Below, one piece after another: positions 16,385 to 23,782 of a stretch of 64,000 nt of DNA (positions are counted from its first letter, which is position 1; each line of letters begins with the position of its first letter). A program made the translations under genes and the position numbers. Source of the stretch: Humibacillus sp. DSM 29435 (GTDB lineage: Bacteria > Actinomycetota > Actinomycetes > Actinomycetales > Dermatophilaceae); NCBI RefSeq assembly GCF_001758225.1, contig NZ_MAST01000034.1, positions 186,001 to 250,000 of the forward strand, in the 5' to 3' direction. The notes beneath the pieces were generated by a model. The model was given only the letters and a program-made list of their open reading frames with translations, had not been told where the DNA came from and searched no databases.

Positions 16385-16420
16385 GTGGCCACTCGACCAG
16401 GTCTGGAGTCGAGTGACCAC
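16385..16420. repeat. GGCCACTCGAC-family inverted repeat
   Basis: GTGGCCACTCGAC (16385-16397) pairs with GTCGAGTGACCAC (16408-16420), one mismatch, 10-nt loop. It belongs to the same family as the array at 11823-11938: the flanking CGAAAGTGGCCACTCGAC matches the inverted copy there. A shorter hairpin CCCGC-TGC-GCGGG follows at 16425-16437. Both lie downstream of the minus-strand small gene, so a terminator role is possible. Confidence 0.7.
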
Positions 16421-16441
16421 GGTGCCCGCTGCGCGGGGGTT

Positions 16442-16759
16442 TCAGTGGTGGCGCTGCGGCACGCGTGGTGCCGACGACCAGGGTCGGGGTGCCCCCTCGT
16501 GGGGTGCCACTTCAGAGGGATCGCCGTGACGGGCCCGGCCGGCGTCGGCGCTCGAGAATTTTGCCACGGCGGGATCGAGACGCTCGGCGATTCGCCTCAG
16601 CACCAGGGCCGTTCGGCGGCGTCGCCGAGGCCGGGCCGGTCGACCCAGACCGCTCGCGCGAGCCTCGCGTGCGTGCTGGGAGCGGACGCGTTCGACGATG
16701 AGCTCGCGGGCGAGCACTTCGTGGGGGCTGAGGCTGACCGGCGGCTCCGCGGCGTTCAC
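16442..16759 (-). CDS. small basic protein of unknown function
   Basis: 105 residues. The N-terminal half (MNAAEPPVSLSPHEVLAREL, then IVERVRSQHAREARASG) looks like a genuine helical protein; the rest is Arg/Ala-rich and probably disordered. The GTG start at 16759 overlaps the DUF4097 stop by 4 nt (GTGA), a strong sign of translational coupling. It is the third gene of an operon with the ribbon-helix-helix protein and the DUF4097 protein. No family recognised. Confidence 0.6.
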   Translation of the reverse strand: MNAAEPPVSLSPHEVLARELIVERVRSQHAREARASGLGRPARPRRRRRTALVLRRIAERLDPAVAKFSSADAGRARHGDPSEVAPHEGAPRPWSSAPRVPQRHH

Positions 16760-17625
16760 GACAGGCTGCCTTTGGCCCGGGCGACGCGGATGTCGCCACT
16801 GCCCGAGTGAACCGTGAGGCGGGTCTGGGACTCAGACCCCTCCGGACCGTCTGCCTCGTCGAGGTCGACCTTGACGTCACCGGTGACGGTGTTGAGGTCG
16901 AGGTAGGCGGCGACCCCGATCGCCACCGCGATTGAGATGTCGCCGGTGCCGGTCTTGGCCCGCACCGTGCCACCACACACGGCGCCCAGCTTGACGTCAC
17001 CGGTGCCGGTGATCAGGAGTAGGTCGTCTGACGAGGCGCCGACGCCGATGTCGCCCGAACCGCTCTTGGCCTTGACCTCACCGTCGGCTCGGCGCAGCTG
17101 AATGTCGCCGCTGCCCGCGATCAGGTCGACATCCTCGCCGGCCGACTCGAGCGTGATGTCACCTGAACCGGTCTTGGCGTTCACCCCTCCCCGCACGGCT
17201 CGGGCGGTGATGTCGCCCGAACCCGACTTGAGCTCGGCCGCGTCGACGTCCTCGAAGGTGAGGTCGCCCGAACCGCTGGCCGCCTCGACACGGGCCAGCA
17301 GACCGCGGGCCGTCACGTCGCCCGAACCGGTCTTGACGTCGATCGAGCTGCCGACCGGAAGCTCGACCTCGACATCGATCGAGCCCCGTCGGCCGAAGCC
17401 GAACCCGCTCTCGTGGCCCCGAGGTTCCAGCACGACGATGTCGTCGTCACCGCGGGCCTCCACGGTGAAGCGCTCTGCGAGGTCGGCGCCGTCACCGTCG
17501 CGGGGGATGAGGCGCACCAGCGTGTCGGACCGCTCGCTCGCGATCAGGGTGACGTCGCCTCGCCGCACCTCGACCCGCAAGGTGATCGGACCGCTGTTGT
17601 CGAACTGCCTCTCAAAACTGTTCAT
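16756..17625 (-). CDS. DUF4097-type beta-repeat protein
   Basis: 289 residues from the ATG at 17625, preceded by AAGGAAG. The protein is built from about ten short beta repeats with the recurring GSGD[IV] or GTGD[IV] turn (for example TGSGDVTARG, GSGDLTFED, GSGDITLES, GTGDVKLG, GTGDISIA), predicting a long right-handed beta solenoid of the DUF4097 (adhesin-like) type. No signal peptide or membrane anchor is visible, so it is probably cytoplasmic. Function unknown. It follows the ribbon-helix-helix gene by 73 nt and overlaps the small basic gene. Confidence 0.85.
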   Translation of the reverse strand: MNSFERQFDNSGPITLRVEVRRGDVTLIASERSDTLVRLIPRDGDGADLAERFTVEARGDDDIVVLEPRGHESGFGFGRRGSIDVEVELPVGSSIDVKTGSGDVTARGLLARVEAASGSGDLTFEDVDAAELKSGSGDITARAVRGGVNAKTGSGDITLESAGEDVDLIAGSGDIQLRRADGEVKAKSGSGDIGVGASSDDLLLITGTGDVKLGAVCGGTVRAKTGTGDISIAVAIGVAAYLDLNTVTGDVKVDLDEADGPEGSESQTRLTVHSGSGDIRVARAKGSLS

Positions 17626-17698
17626 GTCAGTCTTCCTTCGTCGCTCGTACGGGTGTGTCGTGCCGGTCGGTTGCCGATGGTGGTGCCGGGGGTAGGGG

Positions 17699-18241
17699 TC
17701 AACGGACCCAGCCCTGCACGCGCTTGTTCGAGGAGCGGTTGCGACCGGGTGCACCTGGCCCGAGCCTGGCGCCGACGTTGATGGTCAGCCCACCCACGGT
17801 CGCCGCCCGCACCGCGTTCACCAGCCAGGTGTTGAGCGACTGCCCACGGCCCGAGGCCAGCTCTTCCGCCTTGGCCTTCAGCACCTCCGGGAGGCGCAGC
17901 GTGATGCGGGCGGTCTCCTCGCCCTCCTCGCCCTGCGACATCACCCTGGTGTCACTTTCGGGGATCGCCGTCGTGTCATCGGGTGCCGCCGGCGACGGGC
18001 CGGCGCCGACGACCACGAACACCGGCTCCCGACCCTGCAGACGCACCTCGACCGACCAGCCGTCGAGCTCGTTGGTGATCTCGGCTGCAGCGTGCGAGAG
18101 GGCGTCCATCAGGGCCAGGCGCGTCGAGGAGTCGATCGCATAGGCCATCCGGTCGGCGGCCTGTTCCATCTCCGGACCCATCGCCCTGGCCGCCTGGGCG
18201 AGATCCCGACGCAGTGCGTCGACGTGCTCTGTGATGTCCAT
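17699..18241 (-). CDS. ribbon-helix-helix (HicB/Arc-like) DNA-binding protein
   Basis: 180 residues from the ATG at 18241. The N-terminal half is helical (MDITEHVDALRRDLAQAARA) with a small conserved domain ending EVRLQGREPVFVVVG. An acidic linker leads to a ribbon-helix-helix domain near residues 115-150: ARITLRLPEVLKAKAEELAS followed by GRGQSLNTWLVNAVRAA. The tail is basic. Proteins like this are often labelled HicB-family antitoxins, but no HicA toxin is adjacent; in this operon the partner is a DUF4097 protein. A dyad at the start codon suggests autoregulation. Confidence 0.75.
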   Translation of the reverse strand: MDITEHVDALRRDLAQAARAMGPEMEQAADRMAYAIDSSTRLALMDALSHAAAEITNELDGWSVEVRLQGREPVFVVVGAGPSPAAPDDTTAIPESDTRVMSQGEEGEETARITLRLPEVLKAKAEELASGRGQSLNTWLVNAVRAATVGGLTINVGARLGPGAPGRNRSSNKRVQGWVR

Positions 18242-18272
18242 AGACACCACAATGACACCGCAGTGACATCAC
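18231..18272. promoter_or_regulatory. probable autoregulatory dyad of the RHH operon
   Basis: GTGATGTC (18231-18238), overlapping the start codon, is inverted as GACATCAC (18265-18272). A further TGACACC at 18253 lies between. The arrangement fits a ribbon-helix-helix repressor site over its own promoter. Confidence 0.4.
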
Positions 18273-18301
18273 GTCAACACCATAACGACCATATCTCTGA
18301 T

Positions 18302-18333
18302 CGGATGCCGTCCGGCCCGCGGGACAGCATCCG
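18302..18333. promoter_or_regulatory. inverted repeat upstream of the MBL-fold gene
   Basis: CGGATGCCGTCC (18302-18313) and GGACAGCATCCG (18322-18333) pair with one mismatch around an 8-nt loop in the divergent gap. It could be a leader hairpin or an operator. Confidence 0.35.
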
Positions 18334-18449
18334 CGGCAGGCCGTTGGCCGGTTCTTCACCGACCGTTCCAGCAGCCCCTGCACGAACCACAGGGATTCGG
18401 TCGACAATGGTGGTGCGCCGACCGACGGCCTTGTCACGAAGGAGAACCG

Positions 18450-19763
18450 ATGAGCTCGAGGGCCCGACCCGTGAACGTGCCTGCGGCCGACCCGTCGACG
18501 GGCCCGTCGCCCGACGAGTCGCTCGCCGACTCGGCGGCCAGGGCAGACGACGAGCGCGCGAAGCAGTCGGCCCAGCCCACGATGCGCGCCGGCGGTCGGT
18601 TCCCGCCCCTGCGCCGGATGGGGGCCGACTCCGAGTCGATCATCGCCGCCGTCGGCGCCTCCACGAACTTCCGCGACGGACGGTTCCACTCCCCCGAGCC
18701 GACGCACCGGCCCGACAAGGCGCAGGCGCTCCAGATCGCCACCGCGGCCTGGCGTCACCGTGGGCGCGGACAGCCCGCTGGTGAGGTGCCGATCGTGGCC
18801 GCCCAACCGGCCGTGATCCCCGGTGAGCTGGCGGTGACCTGGTACGGCCACGCGACCACGGTGGTCGAGATCGACGGTGCGCGCCTGCTGCTCGACCCCG
18901 TCTTCGGCGACCGGGTCTCACCCGTCGGGCTCACGGGCCCCCGCCGCCTCCACCCCGCGCCGGGCCGCATCGAGGACCTCCCGTCTCTCGACGCGGTGCT
19001 GATCTCGCACGACCACTACGACCACCTCGACGAGCCCTCGATCGCCCGTCTCGAAACCAGCCACCGCCCGCTCTACGTCGTGCCGCTGGGCGTCGACGCA
19101 CACCTGCTCGCCTGGGGTGTGCCTCGCGAGCGCGTCACGGCTCTCGACTGGTACGACGAGGTCGAGGTGCACGGCATCCGGCTGACGTGCACGCCGGCCC
19201 GGCACAACTCCGGCCGTGGCTTCACCGAAGCCCAGACCTTGTGGGCCGGGTGGGCGATGCAGGGCCCGGCGCACTCCGCGTACTTCGCCGGAGACTCCGG
19301 CCCCTCCGGGTGCTTCGCCGAGATCGGTCAACGGCTCGGGCCGTTCGACCTGACCATCATCCCCGTGGGCGCCTACGACCGCTTCTGGCCCGATATCCAC
19401 GTGACCCCGGCCGAGGCCCTCGATGCGCACATCGCAGTCAACACCCCGGCGGATGCCGTGCACCACACCAGGCACGCCACGGCACCCGACGAAGACGACG
19501 AGAACGACGATGACGACGCCCTCGACCCGGCCGGCCGTTCGGTGCTGCTGCCGGTGCACTGGGCCACCTTCAACCTGGCCCTGCACTGGTGGTCAGAGCC
19601 AGTGCGCTGGCTGCGCCGGTTGGCCGGGCCCGCCGGCATCCCCGTCGTCTATCCCAGGGTCGGAGCCCGCGTCGACCTCACGGCGGGCACGTCGGCCCAG
19701 GTCGCGGGCCGCCATGCCACCCCGTGGTGGCAGGAGTGCGCAGCAGACGGCGACCACGACTGA
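18450..19763 (+). CDS. MBL-fold metallo-hydrolase (UlaG/NAPE-PLD-like)
   Basis: 437 residues; the ATG follows AAGGAG by 7 nt. The first 110 residues are low-complexity. The catalytic domain begins at VTWYGHATTVVEIDGARLLL and has the metal motif ISHDHYDHLD, further metal ligands in PARHNSGRG and AGDSGPSGCF, and the C-terminal PVHWATFNLALHWWSEPVRWL block of the NAPE-PLD/UlaG group. This group hydrolyses phosphodiester or lactone bonds; substrate unknown. An acidic run (DEDDENDDDD) is inserted just before the last core block. Confidence 0.88.
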   Translation: MSSRARPVNVPAADPSTGPSPDESLADSAARADDERAKQSAQPTMRAGGRFPPLRRMGADSESIIAAVGASTNFRDGRFHSPEPTHRPDKAQALQIATAAWRHRGRGQPAGEVPIVAAQPAVIPGELAVTWYGHATTVVEIDGARLLLDPVFGDRVSPVGLTGPRRLHPAPGRIEDLPSLDAVLISHDHYDHLDEPSIARLETSHRPLYVVPLGVDAHLLAWGVPRERVTALDWYDEVEVHGIRLTCTPARHNSGRGFTEAQTLWAGWAMQGPAHSAYFAGDSGPSGCFAEIGQRLGPFDLTIIPVGAYDRFWPDIHVTPAEALDAHIAVNTPADAVHHTRHATAPDEDDENDDDDALDPAGRSVLLPVHWATFNLALHWWSEPVRWLRRLAGPAGIPVVYPRVGARVDLTAGTSAQVAGRHATPWWQECAADGDHD

Positions 19764-19861
19764 GGGGTCAGCGCTCCTAGGTGGTGACTGGCCCCCGTGA
19801 TGAATGCCGCTCCCATCCACCCCACCCCACCTCCAGTCCCCTCCCGCCAGGTGAACGCAGC

Positions 19862-19907
19862 GTTCGCTCTCGAACACCGTGCTGTAACGGTGAGTTCGAG
19901 AACGAAC
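19862..19907. terminator. bidirectional terminator-like hairpin
   Basis: GTTCGCTCTCGAACACCGT (19862-19880) pairs with a near-complement at 19887-19907 (one mismatch and a 2-nt bulge), loop of 6. It stands between the convergent MBL-fold and histidine kinase genes, ending 8 bp from the kinase stop. Confidence 0.6.
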
Positions 19908-19914
19908 ACTACGT

Positions 19915-21642
19915 TCAGCTGGTGCGCGGGGCGGGCAGCAGCAGGGAGAAGGTGGTGTTGCCTGGCGTGCTCACGAGCTCGACGCGGCCGCCGTGCGCCT
20001 TCGCCACGGCGGAGACGATCGACAGGCCGAGACCCGTGCTGCCACCGTTGCGGTTGCGGGCGTCATCACCACGGGCGAAGCGTTCGAACACGTTGCCCTG
20101 CAGAGCGATCGGCACGCCAGGGCCGTCGTCGTGGACCGCGATACGGACCCAGTCGCCCTCGTGGCGTACCGAGGTCGTGACCGCCGTGAACTTCGGCGTG
20201 TGGGCGCGGGCGTTGCCGAGCAGGTTGGCCACGATCTGGTGCAGCCGGGCATCGTCACCGCGCACCTCGACCGGTTCGGGCGGCAGGTCGAGGCCCCACC
20301 GATGGTCGGGTGCCGCGGCGTGCGCGTCGCTGACCGCGTTGATGACGAGCATCGACAGGTCGACCGTTCCGTCGGCGAGGGGGCGACCGGCATCCAGTCG
20401 GGCCAGCAGCAGCAGGTCTTCGACGAGGGAGGACATCCGGTCGGCTTCGGACTCGATGCGTGCCATCGCATGCGTCACCGAGGGGGGCACGACATCAGGC
20501 TCACGCTTCGACAGCTCGGCATAGCCCTTGATGGACGCCAGCGGTGTGCGCAGCTCGTGGGACGCGTCGGCCACGAACTGGCGCACCCGCTGCTCACTCT
20601 GGTGGCGCGCGTTGAGAGCGCTGTCGACGTGGTCGAGCATCTCGTTGAACGCGGCTCCGACCTGGCCGACCTCGGTGCGGGTGTCGGTGTCGGCCGGCGC
20701 CACGCGCTCGGCGAGCGCGACCTGACCGCTGTCGAGCGGCATCCTCGACACCCTGGTCGCGGTACCCGCCACGCGCCGCAACGGCTCGAGGTTGCGCCGC
20801 ACGATCCAGGTGCCGAGGGCGCCGACTAGCACGATGCCCAGGCCCACCCCCGACACGGCGATGAGCACCATTCGACCGACCGTGGCATCGGTCGGCGCGG
20901 TGGCGAGCCCCACCACCTGGGTGCCCGTGGCCACGGGGTTGCGGTTGCCGTCGACGAAGGTCACCCGGGCCGCCATCAGCCGGTAGCGGCCCACGTCACC
21001 GCCGAGGTCGACCGTCTTGGCGTCCGAGCCGACGCCGGCAGCCTGAATCTTGGCCAGCTGCGCCGGGCTCAGCACGATGTTGCCGTGCGTCGACGAGACG
21101 AACCCGGCATTGGCGGTCGAGGTCAGCTGAGCGACCAGGCGGTCGGCGCCCGGGCCCCTCGGTCCGTCGTCGTCCTGCCTGGGTGCACCGGGCCGGTTGT
21201 TGCTGATCAGGGAGGCGCGCAGCTGGTCGTCGACCTGGCCGTTCAGCTGCCGGCCGAGGGCGACCACGGTGAAGGCTCCGGTGGCAAGGCTCAGCACGGT
21301 GAACAGGGCGAGCATCGAGGCGACGAGCTTGGCCCGCAGGGTCCAGGCCGACCACGACTGGACTCGCGCCAGAACGCTCACGTGCTCGGCGACGGGCGAC
21401 CTGCCTCCCCGACCGGTCGGGGAGCTGGCTCCAGGCGCTTCGGCGGCTTCCGTGGACAGGTCCACGTGATCCGGTCCCGCGGGTACGACCGGTGCGCGAG
21501 CCGGAGCACCCGCGGCTGCGCGGTCCGGCAGGTCGGCGGGCACGGGCGGGTCACTGCGAGGGCGATCGGTTCTGCCCAGCGGGTGGGGAGCTTCAGGGAT
21601 GCCGATCTGCCCCGTCGGGTCAGACTGCGGGCTTGAGGACAT
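19915..21642 (-). CDS. two-component sensor histidine kinase
   Basis: 575 residues. A proline-rich cytoplasmic N terminus (1-95) is followed by TM1 (about 106-128), an extracytoplasmic sensor region of about 130 residues, TM2 (258-281) and a HAMP linker. The HisKA motif SHELRTPLASIKGYAEL puts the phosphorylated histidine at His362; the ATPase domain has the N box (VANLLGNARAHTP), G1 (VHDDGPGVP) and G2 (GSTGLGLSIV). Its start overlaps the end of the response regulator gene by 23 nt, so the two form one operon, regulator first. The architecture is like mycobacterial MprB/TcrY-type kinases; the signal is unknown. Confidence 0.95.
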   Translation of the reverse strand: MSSSPQSDPTGQIGIPEAPHPLGRTDRPRSDPPVPADLPDRAAAGAPARAPVVPAGPDHVDLSTEAAEAPGASSPTGRGGRSPVAEHVSVLARVQSWSAWTLRAKLVASMLALFTVLSLATGAFTVVALGRQLNGQVDDQLRASLISNNRPGAPRQDDDGPRGPGADRLVAQLTSTANAGFVSSTHGNIVLSPAQLAKIQAAGVGSDAKTVDLGGDVGRYRLMAARVTFVDGNRNPVATGTQVVGLATAPTDATVGRMVLIAVSGVGLGIVLVGALGTWIVRRNLEPLRRVAGTATRVSRMPLDSGQVALAERVAPADTDTRTEVGQVGAAFNEMLDHVDSALNARHQSEQRVRQFVADASHELRTPLASIKGYAELSKREPDVVPPSVTHAMARIESEADRMSSLVEDLLLLARLDAGRPLADGTVDLSMLVINAVSDAHAAAPDHRWGLDLPPEPVEVRGDDARLHQIVANLLGNARAHTPKFTAVTTSVRHEGDWVRIAVHDDGPGVPIALQGNVFERFARGDDARNRNGGSTGLGLSIVSAVAKAHGGRVELVSTPGNTTFSLLLPAPRTS

Positions 21643-22357
21643 ACCCGGCGCCTCGCATCGTATGGATCATCGGGTCGCGGCCGGCGTCGATCTTCTTGCG
21701 CAGGTAGGAGATGTAGAGCTCGACCACGTTGGCCTGACCGCCGAAGTCGTAGTTCCAGACCCGGTCGAGGATCTGGGCCTTCGACAGCACCCGCCGCGGG
21801 TTCCGCATGAGGTAACGCAGCAGCTCGAACTCGGTCGCCGTGAGGTGCACCTCGGTACCGGCCCGCATGACCTCGTGGCTGTCCTCGTCGAGGGTGAGGT
21901 CACCGACGACGAGCATCGAGTCGGACGACGAGACCGCCACCGTCGTGCGTCGCATCAGCGCGCGCACCCGGGCCACGACCTCCTCGAGCGAGAAGGGTTT
22001 GGTCACGTAGTCGTCACCACCCGCGGTCAGGCCCGAGACCCGGTCTTCAACGGCATCCTTGGCGGTGAGAAACAGCACGGGAACGCTGTCGTTGTCGGCG
22101 CGCATGCGGCGCAGCACCTCGAGCCCGTCGAAGTCGGGGAGCATCATGTCGAGCACGACCGCGTCGGGGTCGAAGTCGCGGGCCACTCGAACGGCCTCCA
22201 TTCCGGTGCCCGCCGAGCGCACCTCCCACCCCTCGTAGCGCAGGGCCATGCCGAGCAGCTCGGTGAGGTTGGGCTCGTCGTCGACGACCAGCACCCGCAC
22301 CGGCGACCCGTCGAGACGCTGCAGATGGGCGGCAGTGGCCTTCGACTTCTCGTTCAT
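21620..22357 (-). CDS. OmpR-family response regulator
   Basis: 245 residues from the ATG at 22357. The receiver domain has the acidic pocket VVDDE, the phospho-acceptor Asp70 (VVLDMMLPD), Thr in LFLTAKD and Lys in VTKPF. The C-terminal winged helix (LTLDEDSHEVMRAGTEVHLT, then VVELYISYLRKKI) is OmpR/PhoB type and ends GAGYVLKPAV. First gene of the operon with the sensor kinase. CTGTGTG direct repeats just upstream (22371-22418) are a likely self-binding site. Confidence 0.95.
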   Translation of the reverse strand: MNEKSKATAAHLQRLDGSPVRVLVVDDEPNLTELLGMALRYEGWEVRSAGTGMEAVRVARDFDPDAVVLDMMLPDFDGLEVLRRMRADNDSVPVLFLTAKDAVEDRVSGLTAGGDDYVTKPFSLEEVVARVRALMRRTTVAVSSSDSMLVVGDLTLDEDSHEVMRAGTEVHLTATEFELLRYLMRNPRRVLSKAQILDRVWNYDFGGQANVVELYISYLRKKIDAGRDPMIHTMRGAGYVLKPAV

Positions 22358-22370
22358 GGCACCAGTCAAC

Positions 22371-22418
22371 CTGTGTGGTCTGTGTGAGCGCCACCATCTT
22401 GCTGTGTGAACTCTGTGG
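22371..22418. promoter_or_regulatory. CTGTGTG direct repeats, probable response-regulator box
   Basis: CTGTGTG occurs at 22371, 22380 and 22402, and the variant CTCTGTG at 22411: two pairs of 9-nt-spaced direct repeats whose starts are 31 bp apart, about three helix turns. OmpR/PhoB-type regulators bind such tandem half-sites. The run lies directly upstream of the regulator start codon. Confidence 0.5.
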
Positions 22419-22660
22419 ATGCCCTGTTGCGCGGTCCCCAGCCGTCCACCGGTGCGGCGGTGGCCCTGCCAGTCGGGTCGACCGGTGCTGACACCGGGCA
22501 GCTGGGCGGCGGTCGAGCGGGCTGGGCTCCACCACGGAACGGCACGACACACGGCGGGAGCCCGGGGCCGGCCGGCCGACGGCACCGGGCCAGGGCTCCA
22601 GCTCCGACCCGGGCGTGCTGGACACCTGAGCCCTGCGTCGCAGCCGGCCGTCTCGAGCCC

Positions 22661-22677
22661 AAGGCAAGCCTCGCCTT
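22661..22677 (+). promoter_or_regulatory. DtxR/IdeR/MntR-like metal box
   Basis: AAGGCAAGCCTCGCCTT is an almost perfect dyad (one unpaired position besides the centre) resembling the AGGNNAGNCTNNCCT core of actinobacterial DtxR/IdeR sites. It lies 64 bp before the start of a VIT1-type Fe/Mn transporter gene, a typical target. The rest of the 383-bp gap back to the response regulator holds the CTGTGTG repeats and no convincing gene. Confidence 0.45.
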
Positions 22678-22680
22678 CGA

Positions 22681-22704
22681 TGACACCGGCCGGGCCGGCT
22701 GTCA
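22681..22704 (+). promoter_or_regulatory. leader hairpin of the VIT1-type gene
   Basis: TGACACCGGCC pairs with GGCCGGCTGTCA (one bulged base), just after the metal box and before two direct copies of GATCRGAGTCGCAC (22706 and 22725 areas). The second copy carries the GGAG ribosome site 8 nt before the ATG at 22741. Confidence 0.35.
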
Positions 22705-22740
22705 CGATCAGAGTCGCACCCACTGATCGGAGTCGCACGC

Positions 22741-23508
22741 ATGTCTGACACCCGGGCCGGGGACGCCCGCGACGAGATCGAGGCCGCCACCGACCGTACG
22801 GCCTCCCGGCAGTCGGGCGAGCCGCACGACTCCACGATGACGAGTCGGCTCAACTGGCTACGGGCCGGCGTGCTCGGGGCCAACGACGGCATCGTCTCCA
22901 CGGCGGGTGTCGTCGTCGGGTTCGCCGGGGCGACCAGCAACCGGGGGGCGATCATCCTCGCCGGCATCGCGGCGCTGGCCGCCGGCGCCCTGTCGATGGC
23001 GGCGGGTGAGTACGTCTCGGTCAGCACCCAGCGCGACTCCGAACGTGCGCTCATCAAGCTCGAGCGTCAAGAGCTGCACGACGACCCCGACGGCGAGCTG
23101 GCCGAGCTGGCCGAGATGTACGAGCACAAGGGCCTCAGTCGCGACCTCGCGCGCCAGGTGGCCGTCGAGCTGACCGCGAAGGACCCCCTCTCGGCGCACG
23201 CCGACATCGAGCTCGGCATCGATCCCGACGACCTGACCAACCCGTGGGCCGCGGCCGGCGCCTCGATGGGAGCCTTCATCGTGGGGGCGCTGCTTCCGCT
23301 GCTGACCATCACCTTCGCCCCGGAGCACCTGCGCACCATGGTCACCTTCACGGCGGTCGCGTTGGCCCTGGTGCTGACCGGATGGGCCAGCGCTCGCCTC
23401 GGCCGCAGTCCGGTGCCACGCGCCATCGCCCGCAACGTGGTCGGCGGCCTGCTCGCCATGGTCATCACGTATGTCATCGGAGCCGTGGTCGGCCTCAACC
23501 TGGCATGA
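22741..23508 (+). CDS. VIT1/CCC1-family Fe(II)/Mn(II) transporter
   Basis: 255 residues. Membrane helix 1 contains GANDGIVSTAGVVVGFAGA, helix 2 GIAALAAGALSMAAGEYVSVS, both signatures of the family; the cytoplasmic metal-binding helical hairpin (ERQELHDDPDGELAELAEMY, then DIELGID) and three further C-terminal helices follow. Family members export or sequester iron and manganese. A DtxR-like box upstream suggests metal-dependent expression. The first 35 residues are hydrophilic and variable. Confidence 0.92.
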   Translation: MSDTRAGDARDEIEAATDRTASRQSGEPHDSTMTSRLNWLRAGVLGANDGIVSTAGVVVGFAGATSNRGAIILAGIAALAAGALSMAAGEYVSVSTQRDSERALIKLERQELHDDPDGELAELAEMYEHKGLSRDLARQVAVELTAKDPLSAHADIELGIDPDDLTNPWAAAGASMGAFIVGALLPLLTITFAPEHLRTMVTFTAVALALVLTGWASARLGRSPVPRAIARNVVGGLLAMVITYVIGAVVGLNLA

Positions 23509-23782
23509 CGACCTTCCGGCTCTGGTGCATGAACACCCTCCTCGCCTGTACGCTGTGTTCAGGACCGCACCCGTGCCCACGCCGAGTCGGCGACGAGCCA
23601 CGACCATCGCCAGGAGCGAAACGGTCGGGCATCAGGCCCCAGCCCCTTGGCGCAAACCTGAGTGGGCAGCACCTGAGGCACTGGCCAGGTCCAGCACGAA
23701 CCGGTACGACCGGCCTGCGTCTCGTGGGCCGTTTCGTGGGGAACCCGGCTCGTTGGTCCAACGCCTCGTCATCAGGAGGAGC

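Noticed and set aside
22190-22200. Further GGCCACTCGA repeat copy
   Set aside because: It lies in the conserved coding part of the response regulator and is not a dyad; chance match.
22406-22726. Small genes in the gap between the response regulator and the VIT1-type gene
   Set aside because: Open on both strands because of GC richness; compositions are proline/arginine-rich with no ribosome site, and the region is better explained by control elements.
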